A DNA stretch of 64,000 nt from positions 62,001 through 126,000 of the forward strand of contig CALCNX010000032.1 in assembly GCA_937899715.1 (NCBI GenBank), in the 5' to 3' direction. Under the pieces are notes generated by a model, which saw only the letters and a program-made list of their open reading frames with translations, was not told the origin of the DNA and ran no database searches. Source of the DNA: an uncultured bacterium. Lineage in GTDB: Bacteria > Bacteroidota > Ignavibacteria > Kapaibacteriales > UBA4661. The translations under genes were made by a program, and so were the position numbers. Each line of letters starts with the position of its first letter. The stretch's first letter is position 1. Of this stretch, positions 1-8,430 are shown one piece after another.

Positions 1-71
1 ATGCAGAAGCGGAATATACGAACTTCGGAGCAGAAAAAATGGAACGAGGAATAGTAAAAGGAACATTTAGC
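1..71. other. Left edge, possible 3' end of a plus-strand gene
   Basis: No complete gene is visible here. On the plus strand one frame is open from base 3 and stops at TAG 78-80, which would overlap the end of the convergent regulator gene by a few bases. Too little sequence is present to name a product, and the run may be open by chance. Confidence 0.2.
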
Positions 72-728
72 TCAGACTAGACCATATTCAAGGGCAAAGC
101 GCGTAATGCCGGCGGCGTTGCGAACACCCGTTTTCTCAAGAATATGCTGGCGGTGCGAATCCACCGTGCGGATGCTGATGAAGAGTTTGTCGGCAATCTC
201 TTGGGTCGTCATTTCGAGCGCAATGAGGCGGATGATTTCGATCTCTCGTTTAGAAAGAGACTCCAGAACGAGAAGTGCATCGGGCGAGGTCGGTGTGTTC
301 TTTGTGTCGATAAGCGCGGTTGTTACTTCAGGACTGAAATACTTCCCGCCGCTTGCGAGCGTTCGCAGTGCCAAGAGCATCTCTTCTTTGCTTGCCGTTT
401 TGAGGATATAACCGCTTGCTCCGGCTTCCAGCACCTTGCGGATAATATGCGTTTCGCGGTGCATTGTCAGGCATAGAATTCTAAGCGCGGGAAAGCGTTT
501 TATGAGGCGTGTGCAAAGTTCGGCACCCGTTGCGTCCGGCATACTGAAATCCGTGAGGACTACGTCAGGTTCGTGCGCTTCGATAAGTGCCTCGACTTCG
601 CTTGGGCGCGAGGTAATAGCCGCAATGACAACACCATCAGCCTCAGAGAAAAGACTTTGAATTGCCAGCGAAAATAAGCGGTGGTCGTCCACCATCACGA
701 CACGAATCGGTTGTGTGTTCATGGGCAT
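72..728 (-). CDS. NarL/FixJ-family DNA-binding response regulator
   Basis: Two-domain transcription regulator of about 218 residues. The N-terminal receiver has the acidic pair D14-D15, the predicted phosphoacceptor D60 (LTDFSMP) and a conserved Lys in ILKTASKEE. The C-terminal 65 residues form a LuxR-type helix-turn-helix (LSKREIEIIRLIA ... SIRTVDSHRQHILEKTG). The open frame runs back to 842 inside the kinase gene, but ATG 728 (MPMNTQPIRVV) or 722 places the start just after the kinase stop at 736 and gives a normal family length. The gene lies 7 bp downstream of the TPR kinase on the same strand, so the two are very likely a cotranscribed two-component pair. Target genes are unknown. Confidence 0.93.
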   Translation of the reverse strand: MPMNTQPIRVVMVDDHRLFSLAIQSLFSEADGVVIAAITSRPSEVEALIEAHEPDVVLTDFSMPDATGAELCTRLIKRFPALRILCLTMHRETHIIRKVLEAGASGYILKTASKEEMLLALRTLASGGKYFSPEVTTALIDTKNTPTSPDALLVLESLSKREIEIIRLIALEMTTQEIADKLFISIRTVDSHRQHILEKTGVRNAAGITRFALEYGLV

Positions 729-735
729 CAGAAAA

Positions 736-2892
736 TTACGCCTTTGGAAGCAGAACAATAAAGGTCGTGCCCGCTCTACCCTGTGAGGCTTCGCTCTCGC
801 ACCACACCCTGCCTTGTATTGCGTCCACCATTTTTTTGACAATCGAAAGTCCTAGTCCCGTTGAATGCTCGTTGCCGGTTGGTCGGGCAGAAAGACGAGC
901 AAATTTACCAAAGAGTCGGGGTTTGTCGGTTTCAAGGATTCCGGCACCTTCGTCGCGGACGCAAATGCAAATATAATCGTTTTGTACAGATTCCGTGCCG
1001 TCGTGATGCAAAATTCGTCCGTCAGTGAGCGCAATGTTCACCATTCCGCCCAAAGGTGAGAATTTGACGGCATTGGAGATCAAATTCTCCAACACTTGCT
1101 CCACTGCCATCGCATCTGCCCGCACGATGAGTGACGGTGTGAGCATGGGAACGAAGGTAATATTCTTGTCGTCTGCTGCTGTGCTGTATTGCTCAATAAT
1201 TATTTGCAGCACTGCACCAACATCCACTTTTTCTGATACTAACGGCATCATTCCTTGCTCTATGGCATTGACATCAAGAAGATTTTTAATGAGTCCAAAC
1301 ATTTGGTCTGCTAACTGACGAATGAGAAGCGCAGAATCGCGTGTTTGTTCGTATCCGATGGCTCCGTTTTCATCGTGAAGTACCCCTGTAAGCAGACGAA
1401 TGCTGCTGAGGGGGCTTTTGAGGTCGTGTGCGGCTATGCCCAGAAATTCGTTTTTCTCGTCGTTCAGTTGCAGAAGCGCTTCGTTCTTGCCTTCCAGCGC
1501 AGTGTTGATTTCTTGGAGTTCCGTATTGATAAGTTCAATTTCGCGTGCCTGCTCGGTGAGAATGGCTTGCTGGCGCATAATCTCAGCATTTGCACGTTTG
1601 TTGTCGTAGTAACGCATAGCGATAACTACCATGAGCGCTGAGAGCAGTATGAGCACAGCAAGAAGACCATTCCGCCACGAGGTTTTGATTTCACTTTCTT
1701 TGGCAAGCAGCACCAAATCACGTTCCTTCTGGTCAATTTCGCGCTGCGTAGCCATGTCTGCCAGTTGTTGTGCGGTCTTTTGGCTGAAAATTGAGTCGCG
1801 GAGTGCTGAGGAGCGCATGAAATACCCTAATGCCTCTTCGTAGCGCTTTTGAGAGCGCAGCACGTCAGCACAGAGTGCGGTAGCTTCGCTCATAATTGTT
1901 TTTGAGCCGATGTCCTCCGCCAAGTGCAGCGCCCGCTCGCCGTAGAGGAGGGCTTTGTCGTACTGATGGTCTGCGGCATACAAACGCCCTATTTCCGTCA
2001 GCGACGAAGCCATGCCGCTTCGGTCTTGGATGCTGTCTTGCAGCGCCAGTGCTTGCATCTGCGTTTGGAGTGCCTCCGGGAGCCGTCCCATTCGGTTGTA
2101 GAGCTTGCCCAGTGCGTTGAGCGAAACGGCAACACCTTGTCGGTGATTGAGTGCTGTTCGCAGTTTCAGTGCTTCAGTGTAGTATTCCAGCGCTTTGTCG
2201 TAGCGCTGCAGTGCCTCATAGACCGTTCCCAGACCCATGAGCGGGTAGGGAATATGCGTTGCGTTGTTGATTTCCTTATTGATAGCCAAAGCACGCTCAT
2301 GGAATTCAATGGCGCGAGTGTAGTTTGCCTGAAACCGATAGCACGTACCGATGTTATCACACGAAACTGCCAACCCGACTTTATCATTCACCGCTTCTTG
2401 TAGAGGCAGCGCACGAAAATAATACTCCGAAGCCTTGCCATAGTTGCCCTGATACTGATAGGTCAAGCCAAGAGCATTCAGTGAACGCCCCATGCCAACG
2501 GTGTCGTGGATATTGGTGCGAACTGTGAGAGCCGAAGCGCTGTATAGCCGAGAGGTGTCGTAGCGGGCTTGCACAAAATACAGCAATGACAAGCGATGCA
2601 GTGCGTCGCCTGTGCCGCGCGAAAAACCAATGCTTCGTGAGGTTTTGAGCGCCATTTGTGCGTATTCTTGCGCTTTCGGAAGGTCATTGGCGTAGAGACG
2701 ATATTTTTCTGAAAGGTCGTTCATCAGCATTACTTTTGCGCTGTCGTCGGGTTTGTTCCGAGCGGTTTCCCACGAGCGTTTAAGAGAATCCAACAGGAGT
2801 TGTTGTGCTTTAAGGTGGTGGGGAAGGTGTAGGGCGAAGCAAAACAGGACAAGCCACAAGCCATGCAGAATGGATAGTCGCGGTTGTTTCAT
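736..2892 (-). CDS. TPR-containing sensor histidine kinase
   Basis: Protein of 718 residues. A signal peptide (about 1-29) is followed by six or more tetratricopeptide repeats (about 50-370), a coiled coil, one membrane helix (about 408-428), a second coiled coil, a HisKA domain with phosphoacceptor H489 (IAAHDLKSPLSS), and a HATPase domain with N box N603/N607, G1 motif DEGAG (647-651) and G2 STGLGL (677-682). The TPR part is therefore predicted to be periplasmic and the kinase cytoplasmic. This layout is common in Bacteroidota and Chlorobiota, where the TPR region senses through protein or peptide contacts; the ligand is unknown. The partner is the NarL-type regulator 7 bp downstream. Confidence 0.93.
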   Translation of the reverse strand: MKQPRLSILHGLWLVLFCFALHLPHHLKAQQLLLDSLKRSWETARNKPDDSAKVMLMNDLSEKYRLYANDLPKAQEYAQMALKTSRSIGFSRGTGDALHRLSLLYFVQARYDTSRLYSASALTVRTNIHDTVGMGRSLNALGLTYQYQGNYGKASEYYFRALPLQEAVNDKVGLAVSCDNIGTCYRFQANYTRAIEFHERALAINKEINNATHIPYPLMGLGTVYEALQRYDKALEYYTEALKLRTALNHRQGVAVSLNALGKLYNRMGRLPEALQTQMQALALQDSIQDRSGMASSLTEIGRLYAADHQYDKALLYGERALHLAEDIGSKTIMSEATALCADVLRSQKRYEEALGYFMRSSALRDSIFSQKTAQQLADMATQREIDQKERDLVLLAKESEIKTSWRNGLLAVLILLSALMVVIAMRYYDNKRANAEIMRQQAILTEQAREIELINTELQEINTALEGKNEALLQLNDEKNEFLGIAAHDLKSPLSSIRLLTGVLHDENGAIGYEQTRDSALLIRQLADQMFGLIKNLLDVNAIEQGMMPLVSEKVDVGAVLQIIIEQYSTAADDKNITFVPMLTPSLIVRADAMAVEQVLENLISNAVKFSPLGGMVNIALTDGRILHHDGTESVQNDYICICVRDEGAGILETDKPRLFGKFARLSARPTGNEHSTGLGLSIVKKMVDAIQGRVWCESEASQGRAGTTFIVLLPKA

Positions 2893-3190
2893 AATTATTC
2901 GGAAAGCCTGAGAATTGAGAGGAGCATCAAACAGGACTAAAATAGAAAAAAGCGATTAGAAAAGGGGCAAATATTCTGCTCTATCGGTTTTGAACTTCTG
3001 TGATCAAACTCTGTGGAACTTGAAGCGTATAAAACTTGTTTTGGTCGTGAGGCAAAAAACGATGAAGAATTTTGACAAGAAAGAGACGGAAATTTTGTGC
3101 GATACAGGCGAAAAATGTATTTTACGCAGCACATAAAAAAACGACGAAGCAAAATCACGCCTTGCAAAGTCAACCACCCGCAAAAAAACT

Positions 3191-3229
3191 CTAATTTCGT
3201 AATTCGTCATTCCTAATTCGTAATTGATT
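3191..3229 (+). promoter_or_regulatory. Heptamer-repeat leader directly before sdhA
   Basis: The 30 bases at 3196-3225 are built from four 7-nt units of the type TTCGTAA (TTCGTAA, TTCGTCA, TTCCTAA, TTCGTAA) and stop four bases before the sdhA ATG. The same 30-mer, with 27 of 30 bases identical, lies five bases before the atpG ATG at the far end of the window. It occupies the position where a Shine-Dalgarno sequence would be, and none is visible. The rest of the 337-bp divergent gap 2893-3229 shows no gene and no convincing promoter. Confidence 0.6.
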
Positions 3230-5146
3230 ATGGCAACAGTACTCGATTCCAAAGTTCCTAGTGGACCGCTTGGTGAGAAATGGGAAAAACATAAGTTTGA
3301 AAGCAAACTCGTGAACCCCGCGAACCGCCGTAAATTTTCGGTGATTGTCGTCGGAACAGGCTTGGCGGGAGCTTCGGCTGCTGCTTCGCTGGGCGACATG
3401 GGCTATAAAGTCAAAGCATTTTGCTTCCAAGACAGCCCACGCCGTGCGCATAGTATCGCGGCGCAAGGTGGCATCAATGCTGCCAAGAATTACCGCAACG
3501 ACGGCGACAGCACCTATCGCCTTTTCTACGATACCATCAAGGGTGGCGATTATCGCGCCCGCGAAGCAAACGTCCATCGTTTAGCGGAAGTCAGCACCAA
3601 CATCATTGACCAGTGCGTTGCGCAGGGCGTTCCTTTTGCCCGCGAGTACGGCGGCTTGCTGGACAATCGTTCCTTCGGCGGGGCGCAGGTGTCGCGTACA
3701 TTCTATGCCCGTGGGCAAACCGGACAGCAGCTTCTCTTGGGCGCGTATTCGGCACTCTCACGGCAAATTCATCTCAAGAATGTGGAAATGCACACTCGCA
3801 CCGAGATGTTGGACGTGGTCATTATCGGCGGTCGTGCTCGTGGCATCATCACGCGCAATCTTGTGACGGGCGCAGTCGAGCGCCATGTGGCTGATGCGGT
3901 GCTGCTTTGCACGGGCGGCTATGGCAATGTCTTTTTCCTCTCCACCAATGCACAAGGTTGTAATGTTACCGCCACATGGCGAGCACACCGTAGAGGCGCA
4001 TTCTTTGCCAATCCTTGTTACACACAAATTCACCCGACGTGTATTCCCGTGCATGGCGAAGACCAGTCGAAACTGACGCTGATGAGCGAGAGCCTGCGGA
4101 ACGACGGGCGCGTATGGGTGCCGAAAGCAAAAGGGGACAAGCGCCCTGCTGCGGACATCCCCGATGCAGAGCGCGATTACTTCTTGGAGCGCAAATACCC
4201 TGCGTTTGGCAATCTTGTGCCGCGAGATATTGCTTCGCGCAATGCCAAAGAAGTCTGCGATGAAGGGCGTGGCGTAGGCGACGGGCAGGCGGTCTATCTT
4301 GATTTTGCTGCATCCATTCAGCGCGTCGGCGAGGATGTCATCCGCGACCGTTACGGCAATCTGTTCGATATGTACGCCAAAATTACCGCCGAAAACCCGT
4401 ACAAAACCCCGATGCAGATTTATCCGGCTGTGCACTACACCATGGGCGGCTTGTGGGTGGATTACAACCTCCAAAGCACCATTCCCGGCTTGTTTGTGCT
4501 GGGCGAAGCGAATTTCTCCGACCACGGTGCAAACCGCTTGGGTGCATCAGCACTCATGCAAGGCTTGGCAGACGGATATTTCGTGATTCCCTACACCCTC
4601 GGTAATTACTTGGGCGGCACAAAACTTGACCCCGTGGACGCAAATGCTCCCGAATTTGGCGCAACAGAAAATGAAGTGAACGAGCGCGTGACAAAACTTC
4701 TCAGCATCAAAGGCAACAAAACACCGCTCGCCTTCCACAAAGAACTTGGAAAGATTATGTGGAATGACTGCGGTATGGCGCGGAACAAAGCGGGCTTGGA
4801 ATCAGCATTGAAGCGTATTCCGGAACTTCGTGAAGAATTTTGGAATAATATCAATGTATCGGGTGAAGCAGGCGAATTTAACCAGCAACTTGAGCGTGCT
4901 GGGCGTGTAGCGGACTTCCTTGAATTTGGCGAACTCTTTGCCAAAGATGCTCTTATTCGTGAAGAAAGCTGCGGCGGACACTTCCGCGAAGAACATCAAA
5001 CCGAAGAAGGGGAAGCAAAGCGTGATGACGACAACTTTGCACACGTCGCCGCTTACGAATGGACAGGCAAAAGCGGCGCACAAACTCGCAACGTCGAGCA
5101 ACTTGTTTTTGAAAACGTTAAACTGACGCAAAGGAGCTACAAATAA
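3230..5146 (+). CDS. sdhA: Succinate dehydrogenase/fumarate reductase flavoprotein subunit
   Basis: Catalytic subunit of complex II (about 638 residues), oxidising succinate to fumarate in the TCA cycle or running in reverse. Visible features: the FAD dinucleotide fold (GTGLAG, 42-47), the His that binds FAD covalently (H74 in RRAHSIAAQGG), the active-site Arg region PRDIASRN (R332), the substrate-site H402 (HYTMGGLWVD), and the C-terminal FAD loop GANRLGASALMQGLADG. ATG 3230 is preferred to an in-frame TTG six bases upstream. Length matches the long SdhA of Bacteroidota/Chlorobiota. The stop overlaps the sdhB start (TAATG), which indicates translational coupling. The usual preceding cytochrome b gene (sdhC) is absent; upstream is a divergent kinase gene. 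Confidence 0.97.
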   Translation: MATVLDSKVPSGPLGEKWEKHKFESKLVNPANRRKFSVIVVGTGLAGASAAASLGDMGYKVKAFCFQDSPRRAHSIAAQGGINAAKNYRNDGDSTYRLFYDTIKGGDYRAREANVHRLAEVSTNIIDQCVAQGVPFAREYGGLLDNRSFGGAQVSRTFYARGQTGQQLLLGAYSALSRQIHLKNVEMHTRTEMLDVVIIGGRARGIITRNLVTGAVERHVADAVLLCTGGYGNVFFLSTNAQGCNVTATWRAHRRGAFFANPCYTQIHPTCIPVHGEDQSKLTLMSESLRNDGRVWVPKAKGDKRPAADIPDAERDYFLERKYPAFGNLVPRDIASRNAKEVCDEGRGVGDGQAVYLDFAASIQRVGEDVIRDRYGNLFDMYAKITAENPYKTPMQIYPAVHYTMGGLWVDYNLQSTIPGLFVLGEANFSDHGANRLGASALMQGLADGYFVIPYTLGNYLGGTKLDPVDANAPEFGATENEVNERVTKLLSIKGNKTPLAFHKELGKIMWNDCGMARNKAGLESALKRIPELREEFWNNINVSGEAGEFNQQLERAGRVADFLEFGELFAKDALIREESCGGHFREEHQTEEGEAKRDDDNFAHVAAYEWTGKSGAQTRNVEQLVFENVKLTQRSYK

Positions 5147-5955
5147 TGGCTACAATGACAGCAACAAACGGACACGCCAACGGACACTCCGCAGATGGTC
5201 ATTCCAAAGGCAAGATGCTCAATTTGACCCTCCAAGTCTGGCGACAAAAAAACGCTACTGCAAAAGGGCGTATGGAAGAGTATAAGTTGAAGGGCGTTTC
5301 GACTGAAATGTCGTTCTTGGAAATGCTGGATATGCTTAACGAGCAGCTTATTAAAGAAGGCAAAGACCCCGTAGCATTCGACCACGACTGCCGCGAAGGA
5401 ATTTGCGGTATGTGCGGAGCAATGGTGAACGGCTACGCGCACGGTCCCGACGAAGCCACAACACTCTGCCAGACCCATATGCGTTCTTTCTCGGACGGCG
5501 AGACTATCACGATTGAGCCGTGGCGAGCAAAAGCATTTCCGGTGATTAAAGACCTTGCGGTTGACCGTACTTCATTTGAGCGGATTATTCAGTCAGGCGG
5601 CTATGTGTCTATCGGCACGGGCGGCGCGCCGGACGGCAATTCTATTCCGATTCCGAAAGAAGCCGCCGACAAAGCAATGGATGCTGCACAGTGTATCGGC
5701 TGTGGCGCGTGCGTGGCTGCCTGCCCTAATGCTTCGGCAATGCTCTTCACGAGTGCAAAAATCTCGCACCTTGCCCACTTGCCGCAAGGACAGGTAGAAC
5801 GCCGTGAGCGGGCTGCAAACATGATTCGCGCTATGGACGAACTCGGCTTCGGGAACTGCACCAATCACGGTGAGTGCGAAGCGGTCTGCCCCAAAGAAAT
5901 CAAAATGGAAAACATTGCCCTGATGAACCGTGAGTATTTCAGAGTGTTGGTGTAA
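5146..5955 (+). CDS. sdhB: Succinate dehydrogenase/fumarate reductase iron-sulfur subunit
   Basis: Electron-transfer subunit of complex II (269 residues). The N-terminal ferredoxin domain carries the 2Fe-2S cysteines C82, C87, C90 and C108 (DCREGICGMCG). The C-terminal domain carries C183, C186, C189 and C193 (CIGCGACVAACP) and C238, C244 and C248 for the 4Fe-4S and 3Fe-4S centres. A strong Shine-Dalgarno AAGGAG lies 9 bases before the ATG, inside the end of sdhA, and the ATG shares one base with the sdhA stop. The N-terminus has a Gly/His/Asn-rich extension of about 20 residues before the conserved domain. A terminator follows, so sdhAB appears to be a two-gene operon; the membrane anchor must be encoded elsewhere. 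Confidence 0.97.
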   Translation: MATMTATNGHANGHSADGHSKGKMLNLTLQVWRQKNATAKGRMEEYKLKGVSTEMSFLEMLDMLNEQLIKEGKDPVAFDHDCREGICGMCGAMVNGYAHGPDEATTLCQTHMRSFSDGETITIEPWRAKAFPVIKDLAVDRTSFERIIQSGGYVSIGTGGAPDGNSIPIPKEAADKAMDAAQCIGCGACVAACPNASAMLFTSAKISHLAHLPQGQVERRERAANMIRAMDELGFGNCTNHGECEAVCPKEIKMENIALMNREYFRVLV

Positions 5956-5973
5956 ATTCCCTTAGAAGAGAAC

Positions 5974-6030
5974 AAAATAAGCGGCTGCACGAAATTCTAA
6001 CCATACGATTTTGTGCAGCCGCTTTAGTTT
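5974..6030 (+). terminator. Hairpin terminator after sdhAB
   Basis: An 11-bp perfect stem AGCGGCTGCAC (5980-5990) pairs with 6013-6023, closing a 22-nt loop, with A-rich sequence before and T-rich sequence after. Positioned 25 bp after the sdhB stop. Confidence 0.75.
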
Positions 6031-6070
6031 TAGCGGGATTGCAACGCTACAATCATCATCGGTGTACTGT

Positions 6071-6193
6071 TAGGGCTATCGCATGAAAATTTCTGAACGG
6101 CTTGGATACTCACGGTGTGGAACAAGGGGTTGTAACCCCTTGTTGTAGTCGCAAGGTTGTATGCGGGTGTTGGATGTTCATGCGATTACCCTA
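6071..6193. mobile_element. MITE-like element with 17-bp terminal inverted repeats
   Basis: A 123-bp non-coding element. Left end TAGGGCTATCGCATGAA (6071-6087) matches the reverse complement of the right end (6177-6193) at 15 of 17 positions. It is flanked by direct repeats GGTGTACTGT (6061-6070) and GGTGTACTAT (6194-6203), 9 of 10 identical, as expected for a target-site duplication. In the middle is an 11-bp perfect palindrome, AACAAGGGGTT (6121-6131) with AACCCCTTGTT (6134-6144). There is no room for a transposase, so it would need one supplied in trans; 8-10-bp duplications are known for ISAs1-type elements, but the family is not proven. Confidence 0.7.
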
Positions 6194-6308
6194 GGTGTAC
6201 TATTCAATGTGGTAGAAAATATCCGATATTTTCGTATCATTGCTTTTTTGCACGACAACGATGAAAAGCAAATCTCCATTTTTTTGTTAATCTTCCAAAA
6301 GAAGTGGT

Positions 6309-8120
6309 ATGGTAGCATATATGAAACTCCTATGCAGTATTGTGCGCACCGACGGAGCGTACGCACGTCTATGGTATCTTGTGCCGTTGGTATGGATGGT
6401 GGTAGCCGTTGCTGTGCTTCCTGTCCGGGCGCAGACGACGACCTACACCGTGCCGGAAGCAGCAGAGGCAAACAAACTCTACACAAGCACCAACGGTGCA
6501 GGCTGGGCAGATAAACAAGGCTGGCCCCTGCAAATGACCTACACAACAACAACAACGACCAAGCTGTCGGCAACTGGCGTAGGTTTTTCCGATTTGGGAT
6601 CCCAGATGTTAATACGACAGATTTTCCTGGACGACAACCAACTAAACGGAAGTATTCCTAATTTCAATCTGCCAAATCTGCAATATCTGGACTTGTCCCG
6701 CAATCAACTAAGCGGTAGTGTTTCCAATTTTAATTTGCCCAACCTGCAAGAGCTATACTTGCCTTACAATCAATTAAGCGATAGCATTCCCAATTTCATC
6801 CTGCCCAACCTGCACAGGCTGTGGTTGTACAACAATCAATTAAGCGGAGGTATTCCCAATTTCAATTTGCCAAACCTTCAATGGCTACACTTATCCCGCA
6901 ATCAACTAAGCGGCAGTATTCCCAATTTCAATTTGCCAAACCTTCAATGGCTACACTTGTCTGGCAACCAACTAAGCGGAAGTACTCCCAATTTCAATTT
7001 GCCAAATTTGCAAGAGCTGGATTTGTCTGGCAACCAACTAAGCGGAAGTATTCCCAATTTCAATTTGCCAAACCTACAAAGGCTGTGGTTGTACAACAAT
7101 CAATTAAGCGGAAGTATTCCCAATTTCAATTTGCCAAATCTGCAAGGGTTGTCGTTGTATCACAATCAATTAAGCGGCAGTATTCCCAATTTCAATTTGC
7201 CAAATCTGCAATGGCTGTGGTTGAATAACAATCAGCTAAGCGGCAGTATTCCCAATTTCAATTTGCCAAATTTGCAAGATCTGGACTTGTCTAGCAGTCA
7301 ATTAAGCGGCAGTATTCCCAATTTCAATTTGCCAAATTTGCAAGAGCTGGATTTGTCTAGCAATCAATTAAGCGGCAGTATTCCCAATTTCAATTTGCCA
7401 AATTTGCAAAGGCTGTATTTATCTATCAATCAACTAAGCGGAAGTATTCCCAATTTCAATCTGCCAAACCTGCTAGAGCTGGAATTGCAAGACAACCAAT
7501 TATCGGGCTGTGATCTGGACTGGACGAAAGTTCCAAAACTTCGCTATCTGCGCTTGGAAGGGAATAAACTTGTCTTTCGTGATCTCGAACCTGTCGCAAA
7601 AGCAATGCAAGGGAAAACATTATCCTACAGTCCCCAAGACAGCGTAGCAACGCTCAAAAGCGGTGACACTGTGCGTGTGGATGTAGGCGGGGAACGAACA
7701 CAATATCAATGGTTCAGAAACAGTGAAGCGATTGCTAACGCAACGCAGTCATTCTACAAAACAACCGACACGGCACTCTATTTCTGCCGTGCCACCAATA
7801 CTCTTCTGCCTACGCTCATTCTCTACAGCCGCCCCGTCAGTGGCAGCACAGTCAATACGTTAGTTACAGCATTGAGCATTCATCCTAATCCCTTCTGGGA
7901 GCATAGCAGCATCAGTTATAGCCTGACAAGCAAAGTCCCCGTGAGTATTGCAGTGTATTCGCTTTTGGGGCAAAAACTCTTCACGGTCTTTGAGGGAGAA
8001 CAAAGGGCAGGAACATACGTGCAGGAATTGACGATGAGTGCGCTTAGTATCGGTGTGTATCTTGTGCGAGTGCAAGCCGGAGACGGCGTACAGAGTGCGT
8101 TTGTACATTATGTGCGATAG
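6309..8120 (+). CDS. Secreted leucine-rich-repeat protein with T9SS sorting domain
   Basis: Protein of 603 residues. An N-terminal signal peptide ends near PVRAQ. A short cap region is followed by 13 leucine-rich repeats of 22 residues (about 112-397; consensus LSGSIPNFNLPNLQ-LxLxxNQ, plant-type SGxIP pattern) and one degenerate repeat. An Ig-like spacer (QYQWFRNSEAIANAT) comes next. The last 80 residues (SIHPNPFWEHSSISYSL ... GVYLVRVQAG) form a type A T9SS C-terminal sorting domain, so the protein should cross the outer membrane through T9SS and be cleaved or anchored at the surface. A role in adhesion or protein recognition is typical of such repeats; the partner is unknown. ATG 6321 is an alternative start. 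Confidence 0.88.
   Translation: MVAYMKLLCSIVRTDGAYARLWYLVPLVWMVVAVAVLPVRAQTTTYTVPEAAEANKLYTSTNGAGWADKQGWPLQMTYTTTTTTKLSATGVGFSDLGSQMLIRQIFLDDNQLNGSIPNFNLPNLQYLDLSRNQLSGSVSNFNLPNLQELYLPYNQLSDSIPNFILPNLHRLWLYNNQLSGGIPNFNLPNLQWLHLSRNQLSGSIPNFNLPNLQWLHLSGNQLSGSTPNFNLPNLQELDLSGNQLSGSIPNFNLPNLQRLWLYNNQLSGSIPNFNLPNLQGLSLYHNQLSGSIPNFNLPNLQWLWLNNNQLSGSIPNFNLPNLQDLDLSSSQLSGSIPNFNLPNLQELDLSSNQLSGSIPNFNLPNLQRLYLSINQLSGSIPNFNLPNLLELELQDNQLSGCDLDWTKVPKLRYLRLEGNKLVFRDLEPVAKAMQGKTLSYSPQDSVATLKSGDTVRVDVGGERTQYQWFRNSEAIANATQSFYKTTDTALYFCRATNTLLPTLILYSRPVSGSTVNTLVTALSIHPNPFWEHSSISYSLTSKVPVSIAVYSLLGQKLFTVFEGEQRAGTYVQELTMSALSIGVYLVRVQAGDGVQSAFVHYVR
6642..7499 (+). repeat. Thirteen tandem 66-bp leucine-rich-repeat units
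   Basis: Each unit begins at the CTA/TTA codon of LSGS and encodes 22 residues. Units 4 to 13 share nearly the same nucleotide string for the SIPNFNLPNLQ part and vary mainly in codons for the exposed LxLxxN positions. The near identity at DNA level implies recent unequal crossing-over or gene conversion. It also keeps a second frame open over 6821-7228, which is only a shadow. Confidence 0.95.
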
Positions 8121-8172
8121 GCTATCGGTAAAGAGACTGTTTGAAAACTCCGATGTTAAGTTTGCATCATTC

Positions 8173-8270
8173 GCCCCCTTGATAAAGGGGGAACGGGGGA
8201 TTCAAGGATTGAAGAGTCTTTCGGCAAATCCCCCGCTCACTACGTTCGCTGCCCCCTTTATCAAGGGGGC
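8173..8270. repeat. Large GC-rich inverted repeat
   Basis: The segment GCCCCCTTGATAAAGGGGG (8173-8191) recurs inverted at 8252-8270, and the adjoining CGGGGGATT (8194-8202) recurs inverted at 8227-8235; the right arm has a 14-base insert between the two blocks. Just upstream, GAGACTGTTTGAAAACT (8133-8149) resembles the terminal repeat of the element at 25697-25848, but no matching right end is seen. This looks like a decayed or one-ended repeat element in the gap between the LRR gene and the protease gene. Confidence 0.6.
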
Positions 8271-8311
8271 AAGAAAAAGGAGTTGTTTCTGACTTTTCAA
8301 TCAAAGTTATG

Positions 8312-8345
8312 GGCGTGTGTACCCGCAAGAACACACGCCTTTTTT
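8312..8345 (+). terminator. Rho-independent terminator
   Basis: Perfect 9-bp stem GGCGTGTGT (8312-8320) with ACACACGCC (8331-8339), a 10-nt loop and a run of T. It ends transcription from the LRR gene. A -7-like box TATCTTTG (8347-8354) follows at once, but no matching -33 box is visible. Confidence 0.8.
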
Positions 8346-8430
8346 GTATCTTTGGTCATGGTTTTGCGTAACACCGTAACTACCGTCATTCTTAGTTCAT
8401 CGTTTTTTCACCCTCAATTGCTGTTTGATT

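Noticed and set aside
3004..3399. 131-residue minus-strand frame upstream of and overlapping sdhA
   Set aside because: Low-complexity, no motif, and runs across the sdhA start and leader.
3758..4525. 255-residue open frame antisense to sdhA
   Set aside because: No homology pattern and lies entirely opposite a strongly conserved gene; typical GC-skew shadow.
6821..7228. Second open frame across the LRR array, encoding a YSQFQFAK repeat protein
   Set aside because: It exists only because the 66-bp units repeat in frame; no start signal, and the LRR frame has signal peptide and T9SS tail.
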